Source of the DNA: Tolypothrix sp. PCC 7910
GTDB lineage: Bacteria; Cyanobacteriota; Cyanobacteriia; Cyanobacteriales; Nostocaceae
Direction of reading: 5' to 3'
NCBI RefSeq assembly: GCF_011769525.1
Contig: NZ_CP050440.1
Location: forward strand, 3,659,501-3,723,500
Length of the DNA: 64,000 nt
The position numbers and the translations under genes were made by a program. How positions within the stretch are numbered: position 1 is the stretch's first letter; each line of letters begins with the position of its first letter. The notes beneath the pieces were generated by a model. It made no database searches. It saw only the letters and a program-made list of their open reading frames with translations, and had not been told where the DNA came from. Positions 45,021 through 55,258 of the stretch are shown here, one piece after another.

Positions 45021-45220
45021 ACTTGTATGAATATATACATTATCCATACTAACTTAAACGAATTTTAGTAATTATACCTATGTCTAAAGATAGATATGTA
45101 TAAGTTGTATGTTATTTCACGTATGTCTTTAGATACAAAACTTAAAATACCTGTTAACTTTACGGTATTTATGGGCATCTTAAATATAGAAGACTCTAAG
45201 TATTTAAAGCCCTATTTGGC

Positions 45221-48200
45221 ATGGAAAACTCCTTTTCGCTACAATCTCTAAACCCAAATACTGAGCCACAGACATATCAGCCAGATCAGAGATTTTCTCT
45301 TTATCAAGGCGATCAACATAGAGCCTTATCTAAAGTTATTGCCCGCATTCGCGAATCTTTAGATATAGAAACCATATTTAAAATTACAGTCAAGGAAGTG
45401 CGCCAACTTCTCAATAGCGACAGGGTGGGAGTTTTCCGTTTTTACCCTGATTTGGGATGGGAAGGAGAGTTTATCTATGAAGATGTCGCAGCAGAATGGA
45501 GTTCAGCGCTAAAAGCTAAACTGCGCGATCAATGTTTTGCTACAGAATTTGCTGGATTGTATCAGCAAGGGCGAATTAATGTCTTACATGATATTTATCA
45601 AGCTAATATTAGCGATTGTCATATCAAGCTCTTAGAGAGATTCCAAGTTCGCGCTAATATTGCTGTCCCCCTGATGAAAGGTAAAGAGTTATGGGGATTA
45701 TTATGTATTCATCAATGTAGTGAACCTCGGCAATGGCAAGCATCAGAAGTTGAATTTGCCCAACTCATTGCTGAACATTTAGGAGTTGCATTACTACAGG
45801 CAGATTATATTGAACAAGTAAAAATACAATCAACACAATTAGCACAAGCAACAGCCAGAGCCAAAGTAGCGGAATGGCAAAAAACCATAGCCATAACTGT
45901 AGAAAAAATTCGTCAGTTTCTCGATTTAAAAAGCATTTTCCACGCTAGTACTGATGAACTCAGAAAATTGCTGAATGCCGATCGAGTTGCTATTTACCGT
46001 TTCAATCCAGATTGGACTGGTGAATTTGTATTTGAATCAGTAGCAGAAGGTTGGACTTCTTTAATTGATGAACAATCGCAGCGTCCGGAATTAGGTGACA
46101 ACGTCAGTGAATGTAGTGTTAAAGATTTAGCGGAAGTTCCTTTAGTAGATACTTACTTACAAGATACAGAAGGTGGACGTTTTACTAGAGGCGAAGTCTA
46201 CCGCATTTGTAATGATATCTATAAAGCAGATTTTAGTGAATGCTACATTAGAGTCTTAGAAAGCTATCAAGCCAAAGCTTATGTAATTATTGCCATTTAC
46301 CACGGAAAAAAACTTTGGGGTTTGCTAGCTGTTTATCAAAACGATAGCAGTCGTGATTGGCAAGAAGATGAAGTTTATTTACTGACTCAAGTTGGTACTC
46401 AACTAGGTGTTGCTTTACAGCAAGCAGAATTTTTACAACAATCACAAAATCAAGCAGCTGAACTCACCAAAGCTGCGGAAAGACAAAGGGCGCTGGCCAA
46501 TACCGTCGAGAAAATTCGGCAATCATTGGATATTGACACCATATTTAAAACTACAACTCAAGAAGTACGAGGATTATTACAAGTAGAACGAGTATCAATT
46601 TATCGCTTTAATCCTGACTGGAGTGGTGAATTTGTGGCAGATTCTATTGTTGATGGCTGGACAATCATGATACAGCCACAATCTGTAACAGAACAGGTGC
46701 TTTTGCCAGGAACACCAGCAGGTAAATATGCGCGTCACGAAATATTTGTACCTATTTCTCAAGGTGAAAAACTTTGGGGTTTATTAGTAGCTTATCAAAA
46801 CTCCCAAGCACGTTATTGGCAAAATGAAGAAATCAATTTGTTAGCACAAGTGGGCGTGCAATTAGGAGTAGCAATACAGCAAGCAGAAACCTTGAAGCAG
46901 GTACAGCTACAAGCGCAGCAATTGGCTCAAGCAGCTGAAAGAGAACGGAAAGCTACCGAAAGAGAGAAAGCTTTAGCTGCAACGGTTAAGAAAATGCGCC
47001 AATCTCTCAATCTTGATACCATCTTTGCCACCACTACTCAAGAAGTGCAAAGACTATTAGAACTTGACAGAGCAACAATTTATCGCTTTAAAGAAGACAG
47101 TAATGTTGAGTTTGTAGCTGAGTCATTAGCAAATAATGGAACAGTTAATCGGCAAGTTGTACCTTTAATTATTAAAGATTACTTCCAACAAATTCAAGGC
47201 AGAGATTACCATAACAGTAAAATTCTGGCTATTAAAGATATTTATAATACGGAAAATTACACCAATCATATTTCTTTGCTACATCCTATAGTAGCTAGAG
47301 CATATATGATTGTGCCAATTTTCCAAGGCGAAGGAATTTGGGGATTGTTGGCAGTATATCAAAATAGTAAATCTCGAGATTGGCAAGAAGATGAAATTGA
47401 TTTACTAGTGCATATCGCTAATCAATTAGGTGTAGGAATTCAGCAAGCAGAATTACTAGAACAAACGCAGCGCCAAAAAGAAGAACTGACACAAACACTT
47501 ACAGAGTTGCAGCGAACTCAAACTCAGTTAATTCAAAGTGAAAAAATGGCTGGATTAGGACAAGTAGTTGCTGGCGTAGCCCACGAAATTAATAACCCAA
47601 TTAATTTTATTTATGGCAATATTTCCCATGTCACTGAATACACGGAAAATTTGCTAAAACTGCTGCGAATTTATCAGAAAAATTATCCTAATCCGAAAGC
47701 AGAAGTTAAACAGCAAACTGCAGAACTAGACGTAGAATTTATTGCTAAAGACTTACCTAAGATTCTTAAATCCATGAATGTTGGTGCAGAACGCATCAGC
47801 GAATTAGTACTCTCATTACGTACTTTTTCACGCCTGGATGAAGCAGATATGAAACCTGTGAATATCCATGAAGGTATTGACAGTACATTAATGATTTTAC
47901 AACATCGCCTGAAACCGCAGGCTGATGAGAGTGCTATTGAAGTAGTTAAGAAATACTCTTCATTACCTCCAATTGAGTGCTATGCAGCCGAGATGAATCA
48001 AGTATTTATGAATATTCTTAGCAATGCAATTGATGCACTAGAAAATGCGGTAAAAGTGAAAAAAACCATTGAGCATCCTCAAATTTACATTTATACAGAA
48101 CTGGTAGATGAAAATTCCATCCAGATTCGGATTGTGGACAATGGCTGTGGCGTTCCAGAAAATATGCGATCGCGAATTTTTGATCCATTCTTTACCACCA

Positions 48201-48349
48201 AGGAACCAGGTAAGGGTACAGGCGTAGGATTATACATTAGTTATCAAATTGTTGTGGAAAAACACGGTGGACAAATTCAGTGCTTTTCCCAACCCGATAA
48301 GGGTTCTGAGTTCTTAATCCAAATTCCGATTAAACGAGCAGTCAGCTAA
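45221..48349 (+). CDS. Four-GAF histidine kinase with a DXCF-type cyanobacteriochrome domain
   Basis: 1042 residues, soluble. Four GAF domains (about 35-195, 228-405, 428-560, 588-745) joined by helices, then HisKA with His788 in [17 protein letters not shown] and a complete HATPase ([38 protein letters not shown]). GAF1 carries both cyanobacteriochrome cysteines: Asp103-Gln-Cys105-Phe (DXCF) and Cys133-His134 in [18 protein letters not shown], 28 residues apart. GAF2 has Cys341-Tyr342 at the canonical place; GAF3 is about 40 residues short there and GAF4 has Asn. So GAF1 probably binds a bilin and the kinase senses light. No response regulator is adjacent. Confidence 0.92.
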   Translation: MENSFSLQSLNPNTEPQTYQPDQRFSLYQGDQHRALSKVIARIRESLDIETIFKITVKEVRQLLNSDRVGVFRFYPDLGWEGEFIYEDVAAEWSSALKAKLRDQCFATEFAGLYQQGRINVLHDIYQANISDCHIKLLERFQVRANIAVPLMKGKELWGLLCIHQCSEPRQWQASEVEFAQLIAEHLGVALLQADYIEQVKIQSTQLAQATARAKVAEWQKTIAITVEKIRQFLDLKSIFHASTDELRKLLNADRVAIYRFNPDWTGEFVFESVAEGWTSLIDEQSQRPELGDNVSECSVKDLAEVPLVDTYLQDTEGGRFTRGEVYRICNDIYKADFSECYIRVLESYQAKAYVIIAIYHGKKLWGLLAVYQNDSSRDWQEDEVYLLTQVGTQLGVALQQAEFLQQSQNQAAELTKAAERQRALANTVEKIRQSLDIDTIFKTTTQEVRGLLQVERVSIYRFNPDWSGEFVADSIVDGWTIMIQPQSVTEQVLLPGTPAGKYARHEIFVPISQGEKLWGLLVAYQNSQARYWQNEEINLLAQVGVQLGVAIQQAETLKQVQLQAQQLAQAAERERKATEREKALAATVKKMRQSLNLDTIFATTTQEVQRLLELDRATIYRFKEDSNVEFVAESLANNGTVNRQVVPLIIKDYFQQIQGRDYHNSKILAIKDIYNTENYTNHISLLHPIVARAYMIVPIFQGEGIWGLLAVYQNSKSRDWQEDEIDLLVHIANQLGVGIQQAELLEQTQRQKEELTQTLTELQRTQTQLIQSEKMAGLGQVVAGVAHEINNPINFIYGNISHVTEYTENLLKLLRIYQKNYPNPKAEVKQQTAELDVEFIAKDLPKILKSMNVGAERISELVLSLRTFSRLDEADMKPVNIHEGIDSTLMILQHRLKPQADESAIEVVKKYSSLPPIECYAAEMNQVFMNILSNAIDALENAVKVKKTIEHPQIYIYTELVDENSIQIRIVDNGCGVPENMRSRIFDPFFTTKEPGKGTGVGLYISYQIVVEKHGGQIQCFSQPDKGSEFLIQIPIKRAVS

Positions 48350-48418
48350 AATAAAGCTTGTCTGTAATGCGATGCTACTTCCAAATAGTGACTGCTTTAT
48401 TTTTTGGACTAGCCTGCA

Positions 48419-48910
48419 ATGTATATGCCAGAAGCAAATAACAAGTTAATTGTCTTGCAAATGTACAAGTCCTTCGATCAAGGTGATTTTGAGACATTGC
48501 AGGATTTGCTAGCATCAGATTTTGTGGCTCATATACCAGGTGTTACCGAACCGCTAGATCGTGAAGCATTTATGCATTCTGTACTGATGAATTTTCGGTC
48601 TGCCTTTCCCGACGGCATTCATAAATTTGAAGATGTCATTTGTGAAGCGGATAAAGTGGTCACACGCGGCACTTTTAGCGGGACTCATCGGGGAGAATTA
48701 CAAGGCATTCCGCCTACAGGCAAGCAAATCACCATTCCATTCTTTCATATCGATCGCCTGGTAGATGCTAAACTCGTAGAACACTGGGGTCAAAGTGACT
48801 TGCTAGGCTTGATGCAACAAGTGGGAATCATCCCAATACCAGGGCCAGGTTTAATTCTGCGAAAATTGTATTTGGCGATCGCTTCAATTACTCGTACATT
48901 CAAGCTCTAA
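48419..48910 (+). CDS. SnoaL-like / ester cyclase family protein
   Basis: 163 residues, NTF2-like alpha+beta barrel of the SnoaL polyketide-cyclase-like family: KLIVLQMYKSFDQGDFETLQ, FVAHIPGVTEPLDREAFMH, VVTRGTFSGTHRGELQGIPP and TGKQITIPFFHIDRLVD. Members are found widely and usually have no proven enzyme activity. It follows the GAF kinase by 69 bp on the same strand. Soluble, no signal peptide. Confidence 0.88.
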   Translation: MYMPEANNKLIVLQMYKSFDQGDFETLQDLLASDFVAHIPGVTEPLDREAFMHSVLMNFRSAFPDGIHKFEDVICEADKVVTRGTFSGTHRGELQGIPPTGKQITIPFFHIDRLVDAKLVEHWGQSDLLGLMQQVGIIPIPGPGLILRKLYLAIASITRTFKL

Positions 48911-48958
48911 TTATCTTAATGAAAAAGTATCATTAATATTGCATTTTGAATTATTTGT

Positions 48959-50017
48959 ATGCTTACTCTATCTCCTAGCCTCAAAGCTAGACTCTCTCAA
49001 CCCCTAAAAATCGGTGCTTTGGCAGTTAACAGCCGGGTTTTACAGTCCCCTTTATCTGGGGTGACAGATATGGTATTTCGTCGTCTGGTACGTCGCTATG
49101 CACCAGATTCGATGATGTACACCGAAATGGTTAATGCTACGGGGTTGCACTATGTGAAAGAGTTGCCAAAAATCATGGAGGTAGACCCCAATGAACGACC
49201 AATTAGTATCCAGCTATTTGATTGTCGCCCAGATTTTTTAGCAGAAGCAGCAGTCAAAGCGGTAGAAGAAGGCGCTGATACTGTTGATATTAATATGGGT
49301 TGCCCTGTAAATAAAATTACTAAAAATGGCGGTGGATCTTCGCTATTAAGACAGCCAGAAGTAGCAGAGGCAATAGTTAGAGAGGTAGTAAAGGCTATTG
49401 GTGTACCTGTAACAGTCAAAACCCGTATTGGCTGGAATGACAAGGAAATTACCATTCTCGATTTTGCCAAGCGCATGGAAGACGCAGGCGCACAAATGAT
49501 CACCGTGCATGGACGTACCCGCGCCCAAGGCTACAATGGCAATGCGCGCTGGGAATGGATTGCGCGTGTGAAGGAAATCCTTTCTATCCCAGTGATTGGT
49601 AATGGCGATATCTTCTCAGTGGAAGCGGCGGTGAAATGCCTAGAGCAAACTGGCGCTGATGGGGTGATGTGTTCCCGTGGGACTTTAGGTTATCCGTTTT
49701 TGGTGGGAGAAGTTGATTACTTCTTAAAAACTGGAGAACTATTACCGCCACCCACACCAATTCAGCGTTTGGAATGTGCTAGAGAACATTTACAAGCTTT
49801 ATGGGAATATAAAGGCGATCGCGGTGTGCGTCAAGCCCGTAAACACATGACTTGGTACGCTAAAGGCTTTGTCGGTGCTGCTGATTTGCGTGGACAGCTA
49901 AGTGCGGTAGAAACTGTCAATCAAGGTTTAGATTTGATTGATCGCGCCATTGAACAATTGACTAAGGGTTATGAACCGGAATTAGATGCAGAATCTAATT
50001 TTGCTTTTGTTTCATAA
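48959..50017 (+). CDS. tRNA-dihydrouridine synthase (DusB-like)
   Basis: 352 residues. FMN-dependent enzyme reducing uridines in tRNA D-loops. Has LQSPLSGVTDMVFRRLVRRY, the catalytic Cys in DINMGCPVNKITKNGGGSSL, FMN-phosphate binding IPVIGNGDIFSVEAAVKCLE and GADGVMCSRGTLGYPFL, and substrate TVKTRIGWND, followed by a C-terminal helical tRNA-binding domain (RQARKHMTWYAKGFVGAADL). Of the Dus groups the sequence is closest to DusB. Confidence 0.93.
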   Translation: MLTLSPSLKARLSQPLKIGALAVNSRVLQSPLSGVTDMVFRRLVRRYAPDSMMYTEMVNATGLHYVKELPKIMEVDPNERPISIQLFDCRPDFLAEAAVKAVEEGADTVDINMGCPVNKITKNGGGSSLLRQPEVAEAIVREVVKAIGVPVTVKTRIGWNDKEITILDFAKRMEDAGAQMITVHGRTRAQGYNGNARWEWIARVKEILSIPVIGNGDIFSVEAAVKCLEQTGADGVMCSRGTLGYPFLVGEVDYFLKTGELLPPPTPIQRLECAREHLQALWEYKGDRGVRQARKHMTWYAKGFVGAADLRGQLSAVETVNQGLDLIDRAIEQLTKGYEPELDAESNFAFVS

Positions 50018-50113
50018 GTTGTGACGCATTTGTAATGAATTGGAGATTGCGTGTTTAGGTTGTCAAGATTCTATTGCCGAAACAACGCACAAATTTAGCC
50101 AGGAGAAACAAGA

Positions 50114-50305
50114 TTGCAATCTTCTACGCTTGAGTTTAAACCGATCAACTTAGAGCGGGATCAAGATTTATGCGTTCAGTTCAGAGCAGACTCTTTCATT
50201 TGCAGCTTTGGTTCAGCCGCTCGGTTTTATAAAGAGGATGGAAGCGGATCTGAGCAATATTTGCGGTGGCTGAGACAACGAATGACACAAATCCCAATAT
50301 TCTAG
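50114..50305 (+). pseudogene. N-terminal fragment of a GNAT-type acetyltransferase
   Basis: 63 codons from a TTG. FKPINLERDQDLCVQFRADS, ICSFGSAARFYKEDGSGSEQ and YLRWLRQRM resemble the first 55 residues of a GNAT-family protein, but the acetyl-CoA-binding half is missing. The stop falls exactly at the edge of a REP palindrome (50304-50330), so the gene was probably broken by a repeat-associated deletion. Confidence 0.6.
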
Positions 50306-50432
50306 AGGGCACGGCGTGCCGTGCCCCTACAATCTGTCGCATTCTTTTTTCAAATTGGTATTAGATTTGATTCCAAGACGAATTTTAAATTGGTATGACA
50401 AATAGGTAGGGGCACAGCAATGCTGTACCCTC
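50304..50432. repeat. Inverted pair of REP palindromes
   Basis: GGGCACGGCGTGCCGTGCCC-CTAC (50304-50330) and the inverted GTAGGGGCACAGC...ACCCTCT (50406-50432) flank 75 bp containing two CAAATTGGTA/AAATTGGTA copies. Same family and layout as the pair at 34643-34819. Confidence 0.85.
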
Positions 50433-50466
50433 TGAATGATTGATATGTCGCAAATATTGTATAAAT

Positions 50467-51426
50467 TTAAATTGACTTAACTTGATGGCGTTTACTCAAA
50501 GACAAACCTAACAGCGTAGCAATTAGCCCTAATCCAGCCAAAGGCGTTGGTTCAGGAACGCGTTTTGGTTGAGATGAAGTAGTTGGGGGTGTATATAAAT
50601 TGCCATTAAATAAGTAATTATGAGATTCTCCATTCCCCGTTAAGGAACCTACAACTACGTTACCGTTAACTTGACCGTTATTGAAATTGAAATTAGCTAA
50701 AGGTGCCAGGATACTACCTTGAATGCCAATTCCACTAGCAGTTAAGTTGGTGGCTTCATAGAAGTTGTAAATCACTTTTTGCTTATCTGTACCAATGATA
50801 TTAAATCCAAAGTTTTGCATTGACACATTTGTACCACTGATATTTATAACGACAGTGGCATTTGCATCAGCTCTAATTTCAAAATAGTTGGTTTTAGAAA
50901 CATCTGCACCTGAAAGATTAAACACATTAAAAGCACTACCACTAGCAGCGAGATTAATCGCACCCCAAGATTGAACTGTAGTTTTACCAGTGGGAGTCAA
51001 GCTTGCCAAAGATTTCGAGAGCGATCGCAGTTCTGTTGCTGCGGCATTAAAATCAATGGGATTACCTTTGCTGAGGGTACCATTGGGGAAGCCAACATTA
51101 TTAGCAACCTTAGCAACGCCTCCATAAACAGCATTACCGTGGTTTACTTGACCATTACTTAAAGTCAAGTTCTGCCCAGCTACTACTACATTTCCGCTAT
51201 TATTAGCCAGTTTACTTCCCAATCCACCCACAAAATTAATATTACCGCCAGCAGCTAGCTTACCTTCAATATCTGTATATTGCTGAGTTACATTTCCTAA
51301 AGAAAATACGTTGTAACTAGAGGCGATTCCTAATCCGGCTGCATTTGCTTTTTGTGAGATACCCACAGATAAAGTTATAACCATCGGTGCTGCTATCCCA
51401 GCACATAAATAGCTTTTGAATTTCAT
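50467..51426 (-). CDS. Choice-of-anchor A family PEP-CTERM protein
   Basis: 319 residues, secreted. Signal peptide LCAGIAAPMVITLSVG...ANA, then a beta-rich domain of the choice-of-anchor A type (YNVFSLGNVTQQYTDIEGKL, AAGGNINFVGGLGSKLANNS, and QGSILAPLANFNFNNGQVNG with NVVVGSLTG). The C-terminus VPEPTPLAGLGLIATLLGLS followed by LSKRHQ is a PEP-CTERM sorting signal, processed by exosortase. Likely an extracellular or matrix protein. Confidence 0.92.
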   Translation of the reverse strand: MKFKSYLCAGIAAPMVITLSVGISQKANAAGLGIASSYNVFSLGNVTQQYTDIEGKLAAGGNINFVGGLGSKLANNSGNVVVAGQNLTLSNGQVNHGNAVYGGVAKVANNVGFPNGTLSKGNPIDFNAAATELRSLSKSLASLTPTGKTTVQSWGAINLAASGSAFNVFNLSGADVSKTNYFEIRADANATVVINISGTNVSMQNFGFNIIGTDKQKVIYNFYEATNLTASGIGIQGSILAPLANFNFNNGQVNGNVVVGSLTGNGESHNYLFNGNLYTPPTTSSQPKRVPEPTPLAGLGLIATLLGLSLSKRHQVKSI

Positions 51427-51684
51427 AATATTATTGTCTAGCCGATTTATTGATGTTCATAATCATCCTATGAGATAAACAATATCCGACATTCTTTGTT
51501 AGGAGAAATTTATTGCATCTTTTATGTGTGTTGGATTTAGATGTTATTCTTTTGAAGTTTTTAATTCGCCAGTAAGCTTACTGTTGACTTAATTAATTAA
51601 GTTTTTAAAATAAAATTTTCCGTAATTACCGATTGATTGAGTCACGCAATATTTTTCTTGTTTACTAAAAAATACTGTAATTTT

Positions 51685-53178
51685 CTATTTGATAACTTTG
51701 AGCTTGGATAAGCTTAAATCTTCACAACCAGTAATAAAGCCGCCTGTTGCTTGGATTTGTTGCAGGTATTCAAGGGCAGATTTAGTAATTAATTCTCCCG
51801 GCATTAATACGGGTATGCCTGGGGGATAGGGACAGATAATTTCGGCACAGATGCGATCGCAGGTTTGTTGCAGAGGTAAAGTTTCTGTAGGGGCAAAAAA
51901 AGCTTCTCGGGGAGAAATTTGCACAGAATTGCCCAGCTTAAAAATATCATCCCATAAAATTAACGTCTTTTTTTCTGGCTGTGCTGGGTGCATTTGAGAC
52001 AGGGTAGTAAAACCCTGAATCAATTTTTCAATATCAGCTTGGGTGTTGCCGTGGCTAATAATAAAGGTGAGATGTTGTAATGAAGCGAATTCCGGCGTTA
52101 CGCCGAGTTTTTCGTCTAAAATTTCCTCAGCTTCAAAGCCAGTGAAACCTAAACCGGAAACGGTGACGGTAAGGCGGGTTTTATCTAAAGCTGCAAAGCC
52201 TGGTGACCTCACCCCCAACCCCTCTCCGCCACCAGAGAGGGGAGTAGGTGCTGATAAAATCGATAAACCTGGAATTTGGCTAATGCTTGTTCTAGCTGTA
52301 TCTGCAAGCTGCAAAGTCTGAGACAGCAGTTGTTTACCAGATAATGCCATTTGCTGACGTGCGGCATCGAGGGAGGCTAAAAGTACATAGCTAGGGCTGG
52401 TAGATTGAACTAATTGCAAAGCTTTACTGATGCGTTCGCTATCTATGCGATTTCCTTGAATGTGTAGCATGGAAGCTTGGGTCATCGCTCCCAGGGTTTT
52501 GTGGATGGATTGTACAGTTAAATCTGCACCTGCGGCTAAAGCTGGGGTAGGTAATTGGGGATGAAAGGTAAAATGTGCGCCGTGGGCTTCATCAACGAGT
52601 AAAGGGATATTGTATTGATGGGTAATTTGGGCGATCGCTTTTATATCCCCACAAACGCCATAATATGTAGGGTAAACTATCATTACGGCTTGAGCATCAG
52701 GATGCTGTTGCAGCGCAGATTCCACAGCATTAGGTGTAATACTGTGGGCAATATCTAAAATTGGGTCATATTCCGGATTGAGGAAAATGGGAATTGCACC
52801 CGAGAGAATTAAACCCGCGATCGCAGAGGAATGTACATTGCGCGGCAAAATAATTTTATCGCCAGGACTACAGGTAGCCAGAATTGCTGCTGCAATCCCA
52901 CAGGTGGAACCGTTGACAAGAAACCATGTTTGGGATGCACCAAAGGCTTGCGCCGCTAGTTGTTGCGCCTGTTGAATTACCCCTTGAGGTGCAAACAGAT
53001 TATCTAAATCTGCCAATTCTGTTAAATCTGCACGAAATACAGCTTTACCCAGCAAATCCGCTAAGGGTGCTGCTATTCCCTCTCCTTGTTTATGTCCTGG
53101 TGTGTAAAAAGGAGCATGAGGACGTGATGCCCAGATTTTGACAGCATCTAATAATGGTGTTTGGTTTTGATTAAGCAT
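51685..53178 (-). CDS. Orn/Lys/Arg decarboxylase-type PLP enzyme with in-frame repeat insertion
   Basis: 497 residues. Fold type I decarboxylase of the Orn/Lys/Arg major domain: HAPFYTPGHKQGEG, FLVNGSTCGIAAAILATCSP, LLVDEAHGAHFTFHPQLP and the PLP lysine in VQSIHKTLGAMTQASMLH, then a C-terminal domain PYPPGIPVLMPGELI. Near residue 310, TPLSGGGEGLGVRSPG is encoded by a palindromic intergenic-type repeat (52205-52246) between sequences that otherwise read through, so it adds about 14 residues without breaking the frame. The start at ATG 53178 is preferred over an earlier TTG. Lysine, arginine or ornithine as substrate cannot be told apart. Confidence 0.9.
   Translation of the reverse strand: MLNQNQTPLLDAVKIWASRPHAPFYTPGHKQGEGIAAPLADLLGKAVFRADLTELADLDNLFAPQGVIQQAQQLAAQAFGASQTWFLVNGSTCGIAAAILATCSPGDKIILPRNVHSSAIAGLILSGAIPIFLNPEYDPILDIAHSITPNAVESALQQHPDAQAVMIVYPTYYGVCGDIKAIAQITHQYNIPLLVDEAHGAHFTFHPQLPTPALAAGADLTVQSIHKTLGAMTQASMLHIQGNRIDSERISKALQLVQSTSPSYVLLASLDAARQQMALSGKQLLSQTLQLADTARTSISQIPGLSILSAPTPLSGGGEGLGVRSPGFAALDKTRLTVTVSGLGFTGFEAEEILDEKLGVTPEFASLQHLTFIISHGNTQADIEKLIQGFTTLSQMHPAQPEKKTLILWDDIFKLGNSVQISPREAFFAPTETLPLQQTCDRICAEIICPYPPGIPVLMPGELITKSALEYLQQIQATGGFITGCEDLSLSKLKVIK
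52205..52246. repeat. Palindromic repeat inside the decarboxylase CDS
   Basis: ACCCCTCTCCGCC and the partly complementary AGAGAGGGGAG form a hairpin. The unit CTCACCCCCAACCCCTCTCC is a frequent cyanobacterial intergenic repeat. Here it is 42 bp, 14 codons in frame. Confidence 0.8.
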
Positions 53179-53298
53179 AAAAATTACAGAGGAGTCAAGG
53201 AGCAAATTAATTCAGAATTTCCAGTAAAACTGCAAAATCTGAATTTTCTGCCTCTCATCTCCTCTGCTATGAGCCAAGAGTATAATTACGTGCAACTA

Positions 53299-54519
53299 TT
53301 ATGGAGCTAAGGCATTACCACGCAACAGACTACCAAGGGTTTTGGCAGTAATTTTCAGTTGAGTGATTGGATTTGCAGGAACAACAGTCTTATACAGATA
53401 GCTGTCGAATGTGAGCTTTTGCACATCTAAGTCAGCACACATTTCTACAAACGCCTCGCGGGTAGCATCGGAACGATAAAATACGGTTTGCAGAATGTCT
53501 AACACCTTGTAGGTGAGTCCGTATTTTTTATCCCAACGCTTCAGGTAGAGCTTGAGGTCTTTTTCTGTAGGGATGGTTTGTCCGTTGTTGGATACTTCCA
53601 CAATTGTTTCCGCACACATCCGTCCAGACTTAGCAGCAAAGTAAATACCTTCACCAGAAGATTTGGTAACGTAACCAGCCGCATCTCCTACCAGAGCTAT
53701 TCTACCCACCACACGACGAGGGCGGGGGTGTTCTGGGATGGGGTGTGCTTCCACCTTGATGATTTTACCGCCTGCTAATTTCTCAATAGCACGAGCGCGA
53801 ATACCTGCTTGTAACTGTTTAATGCTGGCTTTATGTACCTGCATTGTGCCAGTACCAACAGCTACGTGGTCATATTTGGGGAAAACCCAAGCATAGAAGT
53901 CAGTAGAAACGTCATTGCCGACATACATTTCAGCAAGGTCGTTATAGTAAGCCATTTTGTCTTCGGGGAGACGAATGCGCTCTTGGAAAGCGATCGCATA
54001 ATTATAATCCCCTGCATCCATTTCTTTGGCAATGCGAGAATTAGCCCCATCTGCCCCAATGACTAAATCCACTTTCAAGGTTTTGGCTATACCTTGTGCG
54101 CCGCCTTCTGTATGGTCAACGTAATGGATGGTATAAGGGTCAGTATTGTTGGTGGGTATATCAAGTTTATGAACGGTGGCATTTATTAAAATTGCACCGA
54201 GTTTAGCTGCACGATTTCTTAAGAAACTGTCCAGCACTTCCCGGCGGCACATTCCTATATATTCATCTTCATTTACCAGATTGATATCAACCTCACGATT
54301 TGAGGGCGATATCATTTTCATCTTCCGCACTCGGCGATCAATAATCTCTGGTGGTAGGTCAAATTCACCCACCATACACAGGGGAATAGCACCCCCGCAT
54401 GGCTTAGCATTGTCTAGCTTTCGCTCAATGAGGTAGGTTTCAATTCCAGCTTTTGCCAGTGTTTCAGCGGCAGATGAACCAGCTGGGCCTGAACCAACAA
54501 CAGCAACCCGTAGTGTCAA
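53299..54519 (-). CDS. chlP: Geranylgeranyl diphosphate/geranylgeranyl-chlorophyll reductase
   Basis: 406 residues. ChlP reduces the geranylgeranyl chain to phytyl for chlorophyll and tocopherol using NADPH. FAD-binding GxGxxG in RVAVVGSGPAGSSAAETLAK, KPCGGAIPLCMV, GADGANSRIAKEMDAG, and VGDAAGYVTKSSGEGIYFAA are present in order. A TTG start at 54519, with GGGAG seven bases upstream, matches the usual length of about 407; a longer frame starting upstream adds residues unlike homologues. Confidence 0.96.
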   Translation of the reverse strand: MTLRVAVVGSGPAGSSAAETLAKAGIETYLIERKLDNAKPCGGAIPLCMVGEFDLPPEIIDRRVRKMKMISPSNREVDINLVNEDEYIGMCRREVLDSFLRNRAAKLGAILINATVHKLDIPTNNTDPYTIHYVDHTEGGAQGIAKTLKVDLVIGADGANSRIAKEMDAGDYNYAIAFQERIRLPEDKMAYYNDLAEMYVGNDVSTDFYAWVFPKYDHVAVGTGTMQVHKASIKQLQAGIRARAIEKLAGGKIIKVEAHPIPEHPRPRRVVGRIALVGDAAGYVTKSSGEGIYFAAKSGRMCAETIVEVSNNGQTIPTEKDLKLYLKRWDKKYGLTYKVLDILQTVFYRSDATREAFVEMCADLDVQKLTFDSYLYKTVVPANPITQLKITAKTLGSLLRGNALAP

Positions 54520-54664
54520 AGGTTTTCTCCCAATCTTGACATTTACCGAAAGCATCCTACCACGGACGTTTGGCTCATTTCTCGCTCTGGCTTCTGGTTT
54601 TGAAGTAAATGCAATATTCCTTAATATTTCGATACGAAGCTACCAGTAAGCATGAAGGATGAAG

Positions 54665-54698
54665 TATGAAGTATGAAATTAATCTTTTATACTTCATA
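54665..54698. repeat. Inverted repeat upstream of the YidD-like gene
   Basis: TATGAAGTAT and ATACTTCATA flank 14 bp; direct repeats GAAGTATGAAGTATGAA precede it. It ends nine bases before the start at 54707 and would sequester the ribosome site if transcribed. Confidence 0.5.
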
Positions 54699-54706
54699 TT
54701 TAAGTT

Positions 54707-55258
54707 ATGGAAATCTCTCCGTTAGATTTGCTGGGCAGAAAACTCAGTGTGGTAGCAATTACTGGATATCAAAAGCACATTTCTCCCCGGAAAGGATTTG
54801 TTTGTGCTCATCGAGTATTATATGGTGGTGAATCTTGCTCGCAATACATTAAGCGGGTAATTGCCGAAGATGGATTTGCGGCATTACCTGCCAAGTCACA
54901 TCAGCGATTTCAAGCTTGTAAGGAGGCAAATCGCATTTTAAGATCACAAGCTGAGGAATCAGAACCAATCCCAGAAGGGGACGAACAAGAGGAGAAATCA
55001 CCAAAAGCATTACCAGGTAGGAAAGCTCAACAATCTTCCTCAACTAACAATACCTGTGGAGACACTAGTGATTGTGGTAACATCACCGATGCTAGTTGTG
55101 ACTGTGCTGAACTGCTGAATATGACTCCTGATTGTAGTCCCCCAGATTGCAGCACCCCAGATTGCAGTGCCGCTGATTGTAATTCCTTAGATTGTGGTTC
55201 TCTAGATTGCAGCGCGGCTGATTGCGGTTCCCTAGATTGTGGTAGCTGCGGTAGTTAA
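54707..55258 (+). CDS. YidD-like protein with Cys-rich pentapeptide tail
   Basis: 183 residues. The N-terminal 75 resemble the YidD membrane-insertion efficiency factor: VVAITGYQKHISPRKGFVCA, with YGGESCSQYIKRVI in place of the usual PTCSEYALEAI. After an acidic linker (EESEPIPEGDEQEEKSP) comes a Cys/Asp tail with eight five-residue units of type DCxxx: DCSPP, DCSTP, DCSAA, DCNSL, DCGSL, DCSAA, DCGSL, DCGSC (15-bp repeats, 55130-55249). That many cysteines suggests metal binding or disulfides. YidD helps membrane-protein insertion in other bacteria; whether this one does is unknown. Confidence 0.8.
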   Translation: MEISPLDLLGRKLSVVAITGYQKHISPRKGFVCAHRVLYGGESCSQYIKRVIAEDGFAALPAKSHQRFQACKEANRILRSQAEESEPIPEGDEQEEKSPKALPGRKAQQSSSTNNTCGDTSDCGNITDASCDCAELLNMTPDCSPPDCSTPDCSAADCNSLDCGSLDCSAADCGSLDCGSCGS

